A DNA stretch of 64,000 nt from JAJDZL01 sp965220665. GTDB taxonomy: Bacteria; Pseudomonadota; Gammaproteobacteria; Arenicellales; JAJDZL01. The notes under the pieces were generated by a model that saw only the letters and a list, made by a program, of their open reading frames with translations, was not told the origin of the DNA and ran no database searches. Positions 9,132 through 16,700 of the stretch are shown here, one piece after another. Position numbers and translations under genes: made by a program. Numbering within the stretch: the first letter of the stretch is position 1; each line of letters starts with the position of its first letter. Location: NCBI GenBank assembly GCA_965220665.1, contig CBDCQQ010000004.1, positions 496,001-560,000 of the forward strand. Reading direction: 5' to 3'.

Positions 9132-9964
9132 CATCATCATTTTCAATGCATAGACTCTGGTTACTGATGCGCAGTGACTTTCTTGCTGAAAGGCGCGCTT
9201 TCACTTGGGCTATAGGAACAGCGGTTTTTTGCGTTTTACTCTTGTCTCTGCAACAGATCCGATGGGGGTATGTGGACTATTCAATGCATCAAGAGCTGTA
9301 TGGCTATACCCTCTTCATTTGGGGAATTTTCGCAACAAGCCGATCCTTCCGTGCTTTACATGATCCTACCCGAATTGAAGCATATCTGTTACTGCCCGCT
9401 TCGTCTCTTGAAAAATTTTTCGCGCGACTTCTACCAGTTACTGTAGGAATCGGAATCTTTCTGCCTATTTTTCTTTTAGCCCTATCCACCATCATCGAGT
9501 CAGTCAGCACGATCTTTTTTGGAATCAGGCGCCCGCTGTTCAATCCCTTCGATTTAGAAATCTGGAAGTTATACGGATACTACATCATTATTCAAGCACC
9601 ATTTTTCCTTGGTGCAATCTGGTTCAGACGATTGAATTTTCTCATCTCTAGTTTCGTTATCATTCTGTTTCATATAGTATTGGCAACCGCGATTCTGATC
9701 ACCGCTCGCATCACCATCGGTACTAATGATTGGCAGCACCTGTACGGACAGAATTTGCAACAAGGCTCGGATACAGGAGCTTTCAGTCATTTTGATTTCT
9801 TTCACTTCGGGTTTGCGCACGACTTATTCCATCAACTGTTGGACACTAACTGGAGTTTTCTTGCAGCAGTTTTCTGGATAGTGATTGCATTACTTCCACC
9901 TGTTCTGTGGTGGATCGCGTGGCTCCGACTAAAAGAGGTACAGGTAACTCATGGAGTTCAGTGA
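9128..9964 (+). CDS. ABC transporter permease (membrane protein)
   Basis: A 278-residue integral membrane protein with about six hydrophobic stretches, for example AIGTAVFCVLLLSL near residue 30, a segment near 100-120 (VGIGIFLPIFLLAL), FLISSFVIILFHIVLATAIL near 175-195 and a C-terminal AVFWIVIALLPPVLWWIAWL. It overlaps the ATPase gene by 4 bp and the GntR gene by 14 bp, so it is the membrane partner of the interrupted ATPase. The family looks like ABC-2/YtrC-type export permeases, though no sharp motif exists. Loss of the ATPase should leave the transporter inactive. Substrate unknown. Confidence 0.75.
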   Translation: MTSSFSMHRLWLLMRSDFLAERRAFTWAIGTAVFCVLLLSLQQIRWGYVDYSMHQELYGYTLFIWGIFATSRSFRALHDPTRIEAYLLLPASSLEKFFARLLPVTVGIGIFLPIFLLALSTIIESVSTIFFGIRRPLFNPFDLEIWKLYGYYIIIQAPFFLGAIWFRRLNFLISSFVIILFHIVLATAILITARITIGTNDWQHLYGQNLQQGSDTGAFSHFDFFHFGFAHDLFHQLLDTNWSFLAAVFWIVIALLPPVLWWIAWLRLKEVQVTHGVQ

Positions 9965-10337
9965 TCCCAAAGGAATTTATCAACAAATTGCAGACCGGGT
10001 TCAGGAACAGATTTTGCAAGGTATCTGGATCGCAGGTGACCAAATTCCGTCCGTGAGGGAGATGGCAGTGGAGTTAGGTGTCAACCCAAATACAGTTGCC
10101 CGAAGCTACCAGGCTTTGGTAGAGCGACGAATTCTGGCAAACCAGCGAGGGAGAGGTTTTTTTGTAACTGAAGAAGCTGTTTCAAGCATTTTTGACACTC
10201 TGAGAAATGAATTTTTGGATAGGGATCTTCCGAAGATTATCAAAACTATGCGATTGCTTGGTATAGGACCTGAAGATATCGCGGTTCACTTTCATAACAA
10301 CGAAACCTATCCCAGAGAGGATACCGATGAAACGTAG
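9951..10337 (+). CDS. GntR-family transcriptional regulator, YtrA subfamily
   Basis: A 128-residue regulator. Residues 1-70 form the GntR winged helix: GIYQQIADRVQEQILQG, then IPSVREMAVELGVNPNTVARSY as recognition helix, and a wing ending NQRGRGFFVT. The tail of about 55 residues is short, as in the YtrA subfamily, which usually controls adjacent ABC transporter genes. The gene overlaps the permease by 14 bp and the next gene by 11 bp. The palindrome at 6819-6848 in front of the operon is its likely operator. Confidence 0.88.
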   Translation: MEFSDPKGIYQQIADRVQEQILQGIWIAGDQIPSVREMAVELGVNPNTVARSYQALVERRILANQRGRGFFVTEEAVSSIFDTLRNEFLDRDLPKIIKTMRLLGIGPEDIAVHFHNNETYPREDTDET

Positions 10338-11046
10338 ACTTAGAACCAGTCAAATCGCCTTAATGTCGGTACTTGGAATTCTAATACTCTTGACAATTGT
10401 TTTATCCATTTCAATTATCAAGGGGGAATTACTTGCACCCCAATCAAATGCGTCTCATTTTTTGGATGATGAGCATAGGGTTGTAAAGATTCTAAGTTTA
10501 AAAGACATTCAGGAAATTCAAATTAAGGACAGGTGGCTTATCGAACTGAATCAGAATAGAGAGTGGACAGTGGAAATCTCTTACACGGAAGCCACTGAGC
10601 ACTTGCTGCATTACCACCAGCTAAACAAGCACTTAGACTTGGAGTACGATCCAGGCTTTGGTTCTAGTAAATTTGCTGTAGGGGTCATTTCTATTCCCAC
10701 ACTGCAGGTTCTGGAATTAACTGGGAAGAATACTGTGAACATCAACAATTTTGAAGATGAAAGAATTGATCTGTCAATTACAGGAAACAATGTCATTGAA
10801 GGTAATGGGGGGCGATTTAACACACTAGTTCTAAGTGCGCTTGGAAATAACCATGTCGATCTGGAGTCAGTTCCAACAAAGAACGCTTATGTTAACAATA
10901 CTGGAAAATCGAAAACCGTACTTTCCATGGATGGCGGCAAACTTTCTGTTTATTTGACTGGTGCCTCAACCCTTGACTATTACGGGACTGCGTTAGAGAA
11001 TTCTGTCAAGGTGACTGGTATGGCGAGAGTTAATGATCTCGATTGA
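10327..11046 (+). CDS. Membrane-anchored GIN-domain (DUF2807-like) protein
   Basis: A 239-residue protein with one N-terminal membrane segment (about residues 10-30, ALMSVLGILILLTIVLSISI) and an extracytoplasmic part. From about residue 90 it shows alternating short beta repeats of the head-GIN/DUF2807 type: STLQVLELTGKN-like turns, ISITGNNVIEGNG, LSALGNNHVDLES and VYLTGASTLDYYG. Such domains are right-handed beta-solenoids in predicted adhesin-like or envelope-stress proteins. The gene overlaps the GntR gene by 11 bp, so it belongs to the same operon and may be the sensor or effector of the transporter system. Function inferred only. Confidence 0.65.
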   Translation: MKRRLRTSQIALMSVLGILILLTIVLSISIIKGELLAPQSNASHFLDDEHRVVKILSLKDIQEIQIKDRWLIELNQNREWTVEISYTEATEHLLHYHQLNKHLDLEYDPGFGSSKFAVGVISIPTLQVLELTGKNTVNINNFEDERIDLSITGNNVIEGNGGRFNTLVLSALGNNHVDLESVPTKNAYVNNTGKSKTVLSMDGGKLSVYLTGASTLDYYGTALENSVKVTGMARVNDLD

Positions 11047-11208
11047 ACAAATTACTGGTTGCTTCACTAACTGCAACTGAAATTACTTTGTCAAGAAATT
11101 CTTTCAAAATGTGATTATTACATCTTTCTAAATTGGGTAATAATTCGGGTCAAGAATTCACGCACAGAATCCGTACAGTGTTTAAAAATAATTGCATTGT
11201 TTCAAATC

Positions 11209-11713
11209 TATTCACCACCGGAGTACTTGTTCTGCAATGTCGAAAAATAATCCGAAACACCTGAATCCTGACCAATTTCGCCAAAAGGGTTACCAAATGG
11301 TTGACCTGATTGCCGACTATATGCGTAACATTGAGAAATATCCAGTACTTTCCCAAGTTGAACCGGGTGATGTCTATAGTAGCCTGCCCGCCCGTCCTCC
11401 AGAACAAGGCGAACCCTTTCAGAATGTTCTAAACGACGTTGATTCAAAAATTATTCCGGGGCTGACTCACTGGCAATCTCCAAACTTCTACGGATATTTT
11501 CCTACGCACGCATCCGGTCCATCAATCTTGGGCGACTTTCTGTCATCTGGGTTTGGCATTCAAGGAATGTTGTGGTCAACCAGTCCAGCGTGTACAGAGT
11601 TGGAAACTCTAGTGCTCGATTGGATGGTTGACATAGCTGGTTTACCAGAGCATTTTCATTCAAGCCAGTCAGGCGGCGGCGTTATTCAAGAATCTGCATC
11701 AAGCGCGGCTCTT
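11209..11713 (+). repeat. Direct repeat copy 1 (505 bp)
   Basis: This block is identical, as far as I can read, to 12801-13305. It spans about 28 bp of leader and the first 159 codons of the aromatic amino acid decarboxylase. The two copies are 1592 bp apart start to start and enclose a toxin-antitoxin module. Identity with no synonymous drift means the duplication is young. Confidence 0.92.
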
Positions 11714-11722
11714 ACTGGTTGA
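11237..11722 (+). pseudogene. Truncated duplicate of the aromatic amino acid decarboxylase gene
   Basis: Starts at ATG 11237 like the complete gene at 12829 and matches it for 159 residues, then leaves the homology at base 11714 and stops after two extra codons. The product would lack PLP-binding Lys and the catalytic core, so it is a non-functional N-terminal fragment. Its upstream sequence (11047-11208) differs from that of the full copy and may be the original promoter region. Confidence 0.88.
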
Positions 11723-11997
11723 TTGCAGCCTGACAACCATCAGAAAAAAACCTAAACCGTTTACGCGTCACCTGCTGTACGGTACAGTTGCCTGCGTCGT
11801 GAATTCGATAAACGGCCAGAAATTGCTCACAACTCTCACTTGCGCTCGTAGAATACTCACTCAATCGGCAGCAACGGGCAGGCAAATTCACATGAACAGA
11901 AAAAAAAATGAACTGAATCTAGACACACTACCAGCTAGAAAAAAGAATGATTTTGCCTTGGTGAACTAGGACAGTTTACCGACACACTTGAACAATA

Positions 11998-12022
11998 TGT
12001 GTATACTATATGCATATACACA
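11998..12022 (+). promoter_or_regulatory. Palindromic operator in front of the toxin-antitoxin genes
   Basis: A dyad with 8-bp arms, TGTGTATA (11998-12005) and TATACACA (12015-12022), lies 20 bp before the antitoxin start. RHH antitoxins bind short inverted repeats in their own promoter, so autoregulation is expected. The AT-rich centre probably overlaps the -10 region. The stretch 11723-11997 to its left contains no gene I can recognise. Confidence 0.55.
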
Positions 12023-12041
12023 ATATTAATGAGTATTTGAA

Positions 12042-12317
12042 TTGGCAAGAGTTCAGTTAATCATAGGTGAAGAAGAGCGCAGCCGGTATATTCATCAGGC
12101 TCGTAAAGAGGGTTTGACCTTGAGTGCGTGGTTGCGGGCAGCTGCGGATGAACGTCTGAAACGGTACTCGCTATATCAATTGTTTGAATCCGCTGAAGAT
12201 TTTGAGAAATTTTTTAATGAATGTGACGAGCTTGAAACCAAGGGGCCAGAACCTGACTGGGAGCAGCATCGTTCTGTTATGGATGAAGTTCGCAAACGAA
12301 GTACAACGAGCACGTGA
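12042..12317 (+). CDS. Ribbon-helix-helix antitoxin (VapB-like)
   Basis: A 91-residue protein beginning at TTG 12042; the frame has a stop at 12030-12032, so no other start is available. The N-terminal VQLIIGEEERSRYIHQARKE followed by LTLSAWLRAAADERL is a ribbon-helix-helix DNA-binding domain, and the acidic C-terminus should wrap the toxin. It overlaps the PIN toxin gene by 4 bp (GTGA). It acts by DNA binding and by blocking the toxin active site. Confidence 0.8.
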   Translation: MARVQLIIGEEERSRYIHQARKEGLTLSAWLRAAADERLKRYSLYQLFESAEDFEKFFNECDELETKGPEPDWEQHRSVMDEVRKRSTTST

Positions 12318-12703
12318 TCTTCGTCGATACCAACGTATTTATGTATTCAGTGGGTCGGGCCCATCCATTGAAAGAACCTGCCCGCGAGTTTTTTATTCTC
12401 ACTAGCCGTGAGCAGCAATTGCTGTGCACTTCTGCCGAGGTGTTGCAAGAATTGGCGTATTGCTATCTTTCTGTAAACCGACTGCGTACGCTTGAATCAA
12501 CATTTAAGCTGATTGCTAAGGCGAATGTAGAGATCTGGCCGCTGGAAAGTGCTGATGTGTATCTCGCCTGTCAACTCCAGGCACAGTTTCCGGCTCTGTC
12601 GGCGAGAGATCTGTGCCACCTCGCAAGTTGTCAGCGACGTGGCGTAGGTCGAATCAAAACTTTCGATCAGGGGCTCGCTGCTGCTATGGGATGTAAGGTG
12701 TAA
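12314..12703 (+). CDS. PIN-domain ribonuclease toxin (VapC-like)
   Basis: A 129-residue PIN-domain RNase. FVDTNVFMYSVG carries the first conserved Asp, a central Glu lies in SAEVLQELAYCY, and SARDLCHLASCQRRGV plus KTFDQGL carry the third and fourth acidic residues, so the metal site appears complete. It starts at GTG 12314, coupled to the antitoxin stop. VapC toxins cut tRNA or rRNA. The module sits between two copies of a 505-bp repeat, which suggests it arrived or was trapped by recombination. Confidence 0.85.
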   Translation: MIFVDTNVFMYSVGRAHPLKEPAREFFILTSREQQLLCTSAEVLQELAYCYLSVNRLRTLESTFKLIAKANVEIWPLESADVYLACQLQAQFPALSARDLCHLASCQRRGVGRIKTFDQGLAAAMGCKV

Positions 12704-12800
12704 CCTGTTAACCCTACAATTTGGCTCAGTCAGTTACGACTTCCCTCACTAATTTGTTCTTCCGTAAGGAAGAATCTGTGTTTCCGCATCGGTTCAACAT

Positions 12801-13305
12801 TATTCACCACCGGAGTACTTGTTCTGCAATGTCGAAAAATAATCCGAAACACCTGAATCCTGACCAATTTCGCCAAAAGGGTTACCAAATGGTTGACCTG
12901 ATTGCCGACTATATGCGTAACATTGAGAAATATCCAGTACTTTCCCAAGTTGAACCGGGTGATGTCTATAGTAGCCTGCCCGCCCGTCCTCCAGAACAAG
13001 GCGAACCCTTTCAGAATGTTCTAAACGACGTTGATTCAAAAATTATTCCGGGGCTGACTCACTGGCAATCTCCAAACTTCTACGGATATTTTCCTACGCA
13101 CGCATCCGGTCCATCAATCTTGGGCGACTTTCTGTCATCTGGGTTTGGCATTCAAGGAATGTTGTGGTCAACCAGTCCAGCGTGTACAGAGTTGGAAACT
13201 CTAGTGCTCGATTGGATGGTTGACATAGCTGGTTTACCAGAGCATTTTCATTCAAGCCAGTCAGGCGGCGGCGTTATTCAAGAATCTGCATCAAGCGCGG
13301 CTCTT
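12801..13305 (+). repeat. Direct repeat copy 2 (505 bp)
   Basis: Second copy of the block at 11209-11713; here it continues into the complete decarboxylase gene. Confidence 0.92.
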
Positions 13306-14250
13306 TGCGCTACAGTTGCGGCAAGGGAGAAAGCACTATCTTCCGACTCCAATCGAAACATTACAGGTCTGACCGCCTATATTTCAGGGCACACTCATTC
13401 CTCAGCAGAAAAAAGCCTGAGAATTGCAGGATTTCGAGACGAGCAGATTCGACGTCTCAATGTTGATGACAGCTTTGCAATTGAAGCTGATGATTTTGCC
13501 AGACAAGTCAAAATTGACGTAGAAAATGGTCTCATTCCTGCATTCATCTGTGCAACAATCGGTACTACCTCGTCACTAGCGATAGACCCTATACGTGAAA
13601 TTTCTGAAGTTGCGAACAAGAATCAAATTTGGGTACACGTTGATGCAGCCTATGCAGGTTCCGCTACGGTGTGTCCTGAGTTTCGCAATTTGCTAGACGG
13701 TGTAGAGTTGGTCGATAGCTACTGCTTTAATCCACACAAATGGTTGCTGACTAATTTCGACAGCGATCTATTCTATGTGGCTAACAAACCGGATCTGGTC
13801 AATGCCCTGACAATAACCCCCGAGTATCTGCGAAACAAAGCAACTGAATCTGGGCAGGTTTTCGACTACAGCGGCTGGCAAATTTCGCTTGGCCGGCGCT
13901 TTCGTTCGCTAAAGCTCTGGTTTGTGATTCGTCACTACGGCGTGGAGGGATTGCGCGCACATATACGTAAACATATCGAACTCGCTGAGTATTTTGAATC
14001 GCTGGTCAAATCGAATTCGAATTATGAAATCTTTCAACCCAGAGTATTGAATTTAGTGTGTTTCCGACATAAGAATGGGAACGAAAGAACCAAACAGATT
14101 CTTGAGAAGATTAATTCCGAAGGAAAAATCTTCTTAACTCACACGATTCTTGACGGTGTGTACGTAATGAGATTCGTACCGGGTGCGATTCATACTGAAA
14201 TGCGGCACATTGATGCGGCTTGGGCAGAGTTTGTCCAGGTCGCAGCGTAA
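12829..14250 (+). CDS. Aromatic-L-amino-acid decarboxylase family PLP enzyme
   Basis: A 473-residue group II decarboxylase. HWQSPNFYGYFPTHAS is the substrate-region block typical of DOPA/tryptophan decarboxylases, HVDAAYAGSA (270-279) carries the PLP-pairing Asp, and NPHKWLLTNFD the Schiff-base Lys at 304. RFRSLKLWFVIRHYGVEGL is also conserved in eukaryote-like AADCs. An upstream in-frame extension to 12721 exists, but ATG 12829 matches the start of related proteins and of the duplicate at 11237. The region just upstream now comes from the toxin-antitoxin segment, so its transcription may depend on that segment. Product would be an aromatic amine; substrate not determined. Confidence 0.88.
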   Translation: MSKNNPKHLNPDQFRQKGYQMVDLIADYMRNIEKYPVLSQVEPGDVYSSLPARPPEQGEPFQNVLNDVDSKIIPGLTHWQSPNFYGYFPTHASGPSILGDFLSSGFGIQGMLWSTSPACTELETLVLDWMVDIAGLPEHFHSSQSGGGVIQESASSAALCATVAAREKALSSDSNRNITGLTAYISGHTHSSAEKSLRIAGFRDEQIRRLNVDDSFAIEADDFARQVKIDVENGLIPAFICATIGTTSSLAIDPIREISEVANKNQIWVHVDAAYAGSATVCPEFRNLLDGVELVDSYCFNPHKWLLTNFDSDLFYVANKPDLVNALTITPEYLRNKATESGQVFDYSGWQISLGRRFRSLKLWFVIRHYGVEGLRAHIRKHIELAEYFESLVKSNSNYEIFQPRVLNLVCFRHKNGNERTKQILEKINSEGKIFLTHTILDGVYVMRFVPGAIHTEMRHIDAAWAEFVQVAA

Positions 14251-14256
14251 CTTTTA

Positions 14257-14293
14257 AGTTAAGTGAAGGCTGCGCAAGCGTCTTCACTTAACT
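14257..14293 (+). terminator. Strong hairpin after the decarboxylase gene
   Basis: A perfect 12-bp stem, AGTTAAGTGAAG / CTTCACTTAACT, encloses a 13-base loop seven bases after the decarboxylase stop. No T-run follows, so it is either a terminator of low U content or a mRNA-stabilising hairpin. It ends 5 bases before GAAC, the likely target tetranucleotide of the neighbouring IS91 element. Confidence 0.5.
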
Positions 14294-14369
14294 GATTTGA
14301 ACGAGGCTGCGGAGCCAGCCACGGTGCTATGGGAAAAGTATGGCCAGGTGCGGCTTTGGGGACGGCAGA

Positions 14370-15437
14370 CTAATCGGCTGATGTGGGAAAACTGAGTGGC
14401 AGAGCGGCAAAATCAGCTGAAAACGTGTGATTTGCCGACTGTGATTCGAGGGCTACCGTCATCAATGCGGTTTGAAGGCGCGTGCGGTTGTGCCTTGCCG
14501 ACATCACTGACTGGAAAGCGGGTGTGACTGATCTGATGATCACGCGGCGCTCGGCTGTAGGCAACGATTTAATTTTCCCCAAAAGCACCGATGAAAAATC
14601 CCCACTTTTGGGTGTTGGATGATCAGTCCGGATTATAGATCGAAGTCTCCTTTTTGTGTTTGCGCGGCCGTCCGCGCTTTTTTCTGACGGTTGTGGCTGA
14701 TGCGCTGTTTTCATCGAGCTGCAGCAGGTCGCGGTGTTCCCGGAGCCGAGCAGTCGCATGGGTGTCTGACACGTCGGGCAGGCCGGGACGGCGGCCTGAA
14801 CCTCACCGGCATCATCTTTGAGGTGGTCGGGCAGGCTCTGTGCATCGGCTCTGAACCCGGTTTGCTGGTGGATTTTCTGCAGCGTCTGACGGGCCTTGGA
14901 ATTGGCGAGGATGCCGAAGTGTCGGATGCGGTGAAAGCGCGCTGGCAGGACATGGGTCAGGCAGCGCCGGATGAATTCGACGGCTGACAGGATCATGACG
15001 CCGTAGTTTGGTTTGGCCTGGTCTTTGCGGGTGGGTTTGCGGTAGCGGACCCACACTGAGCTGCCATCGAATCTGAGGATGCGGCTGTTGCCGATGGCGA
15101 CCCGATGGGTATAGCGTGACAGGTATCTGAGCAGTTGTCCGGGGCCGGCGAACGGTGGTTTGGCATAGACGTTCCATTCGGTTGTTCGGGCCCTGTCGAT
15201 CAGGCGCTGAAAGATTTTCGGTGATTCGAAGCGGGCGATGGCGGCGGGGAAACGGAGCTGGTTTTTCCGGTAGGCGAGCTGGAGCTGTTCAAGGAAGCGG
15301 CGGCGGAAATATCGGGCCAGCGCCCTGACCGGTGCGAAGAAGGTGTTGGAGCCGGTGACGTAGTGACCGGAACCGACATCAAAGCCGGCATTGGCGACCA
15401 GCAGGTGAACGTGTGGATGCCACAGTAGTTTCTGCCC
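14370..15437 (-). pseudogene. IS91-family Y2 transposase, C-terminal part
   Basis: An open minus-strand frame from the insertion point at 15437 to the stop at 14370. It begins GQKLLWHPHVHLLVANAGFD, where HVH is the metal-binding HUH motif. LLRYLSRYTHRVAI contains the two tyrosines (Y-x3-Y) of the catalytic Y2 helix, and CPTCQ is part of a C-terminal zinc site. The frame has no start codon of its own near the break. Joining 15437 to 22021 restores TW-GQ, the sequence expected in IS91 transposases, which shows the N-terminal half is at 22021-22477. Confidence 0.85.
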
Positions 15438-15459
15438 CTAATGCCGAGCTCGGCATTAG
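15438..15459. repeat. 22-bp perfect palindrome at the left RIT edge
   Basis: CTAATGCCGAG followed by its exact reverse complement. The half-site is the same as the TTAATGCCGAG / CTCGGCATTAA motif found inside each 90-bp inverted repeat. It occurs only at this edge and not at the right one. It resembles two element ends fused head to head and may be a scar of an earlier RIT event or a crossover site. Confidence 0.8.
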
Positions 15460-15549
15460 AACCATTATGCCGAGCGAATTTTAATGCCGAGCAACAAGGA
15501 GAAAACCGCGAAGCTATGCGGTTTTCGCACTGATTTACTCGGCATTAAA
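15460..15549 (+). repeat. Left 90-bp inverted repeat of the RIT element
   Basis: Exact reverse complement of 21931-22020. It contains a hairpin with arms AAAACCGC / GCGGTTTT (15503-15526) and an outer dyad TTAATGCCGAG / CTCGGCATTAA, so it is itself partly palindromic, as tyrosine recombinase binding sites often are. Confidence 0.92.
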
Positions 15550-15603
15550 TTTCGGATTGAGGATGGATTAAAGTTGTTCTTCTTTTTTTGATGGAGAATG
15601 ACT

Positions 15604-15637
15604 ATGTCAAATTTACCTAACTGTCAAACTGACTTTT
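15604..15637 (+). pseudogene. Original first codons of ritA, separated by IS21
   Basis: ATG 15604, preceded by GGAG at 7 bp, opens the frame MSNLPNCQTDF and runs into the IS21 element at 15638. If 15638-18470 (element plus one target copy) is removed, the frame continues as SSFWIECSA into the recombinase at 18452-19999. These are therefore the native first eleven or so codons of that gene. Confidence 0.8.
15633..15637 (+). repeat. Left 5-bp target duplication of the IS21 element
   Basis: CTTTT, repeated at 18466-18470. IS21-family insertions usually duplicate 4 to 8 bp. Confidence 0.8.
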
Positions 15638-15925
15638 TGCGTATTCTACTTAATCCGAACGCCGAATAAAGTTATCCGAACATGGAATAAACAGTTATCT
15701 GAACGCGGCACCTGTTTTCGGAACCGGCAGTGTCTTTCTCAGTGTCTTTTTCAGTCTCTTATTTAACGATGAAACACCTCCCGATGTCAAGTCAGAATCA
15801 GCGTTCAATATGCCAAGGAGCGTAAATAAGTCGGTTGGCAACCCTGTTAAAAAACCCGTAGGCAAGCGTGCCTGCACGCTTGAACTTGCCGTAGGGAATT
15901 TTTCACAGGGTTGGTAATGGACTTA

Positions 15926-16690
15926 TTATGCGGGGCCTGGCTCATGCGTCGCCGCCGGTTCCAGTGCGTTTCGTTTTCTCATCGACTCGCCCTGCAGCGC
16001 AATGCGGTGGGCATTGTGAATCAGCCGGTCCAAGATGGCATCGGCCAGCGTCGGGTCGCCGATGGCTGAATGCCAGCTGTCGACCGGCAGCTGGCTGACC
16101 ATGGCGACCGAGCGGCGTCCGTAGCGCACATCCATCAGTTCCATCAGGTCGCGCCGGTCGGCCGCCGTCAGCGGCTGCAGGCCCCAGTCGTCGATGATCA
16201 CCAGCGACACCTGGCCGAGGCGCTGGATGAACTGATGATACGAACCGGTGGCTCTGGCCTGGTCGAACTGCGACAGCAGCGACGGCAGACGCAGGTAGCG
16301 CACGTCGTGATTGAGCAGGCACGCCGAGCGTCCGAGTGCGCAGGCCACATGCGATTTTCCCGAACCGCACGGTCCGGTGATCAGCAGGTTCTGGGCTTTT
16401 TCGATCCAGCCGCAATGGCCCAGCTCGGCGATCTGCTGGCGGCTGAGGCCGCGCGACGCGCGGTAGTCAATGTCGTCGAGGCTTGCGGCGAGGCGGAAAC
16501 CGGCGCCTTTGATCAGCCGCTGCAGGCGGCGCTGATGTCGGCACTGCAGTTCGTGATCGACCAGCAGACCCAGCCGTTCAGTGAACCCGAGATCCTCATA
16601 AGTGCCGGGCTGCTCAAGCTGGTGTTCCAGCGCCTGCGACATCGATCCCAGCGACAGCTTCCTCAGATTGGTCAGTACCTGTCTGTTCAT
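15926..16690 (-). CDS. istB: IS21-family helper ATPase IstB
   Basis: A 254-residue AAA+ ATPase that assists IstA in target selection and strand transfer. ITGPCGSGKSHVACALG is Walker A, VSLVIIDDWGLQPL is Walker B, and SVAMVSQLPVDSWH with AILDRLIHNAHRIAL is the sensor region typical of IstB. Start ATG at 16688-16690, with GAGGGG upstream; another ATG lies one codon earlier. It starts about 10 bp after the istA stop, consistent with coupled translation. Length is standard for the family. Confidence 0.93.
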   Translation of the reverse strand: MNRQVLTNLRKLSLGSMSQALEHQLEQPGTYEDLGFTERLGLLVDHELQCRHQRRLQRLIKGAGFRLAASLDDIDYRASRGLSRQQIAELGHCGWIEKAQNLLITGPCGSGKSHVACALGRSACLLNHDVRYLRLPSLLSQFDQARATGSYHQFIQRLGQVSLVIIDDWGLQPLTAADRRDLMELMDVRYGRRSVAMVSQLPVDSWHSAIGDPTLADAILDRLIHNAHRIALQGESMRKRNALEPAATHEPGPA

Positions 16691-16700
16691 CATGCACCCC

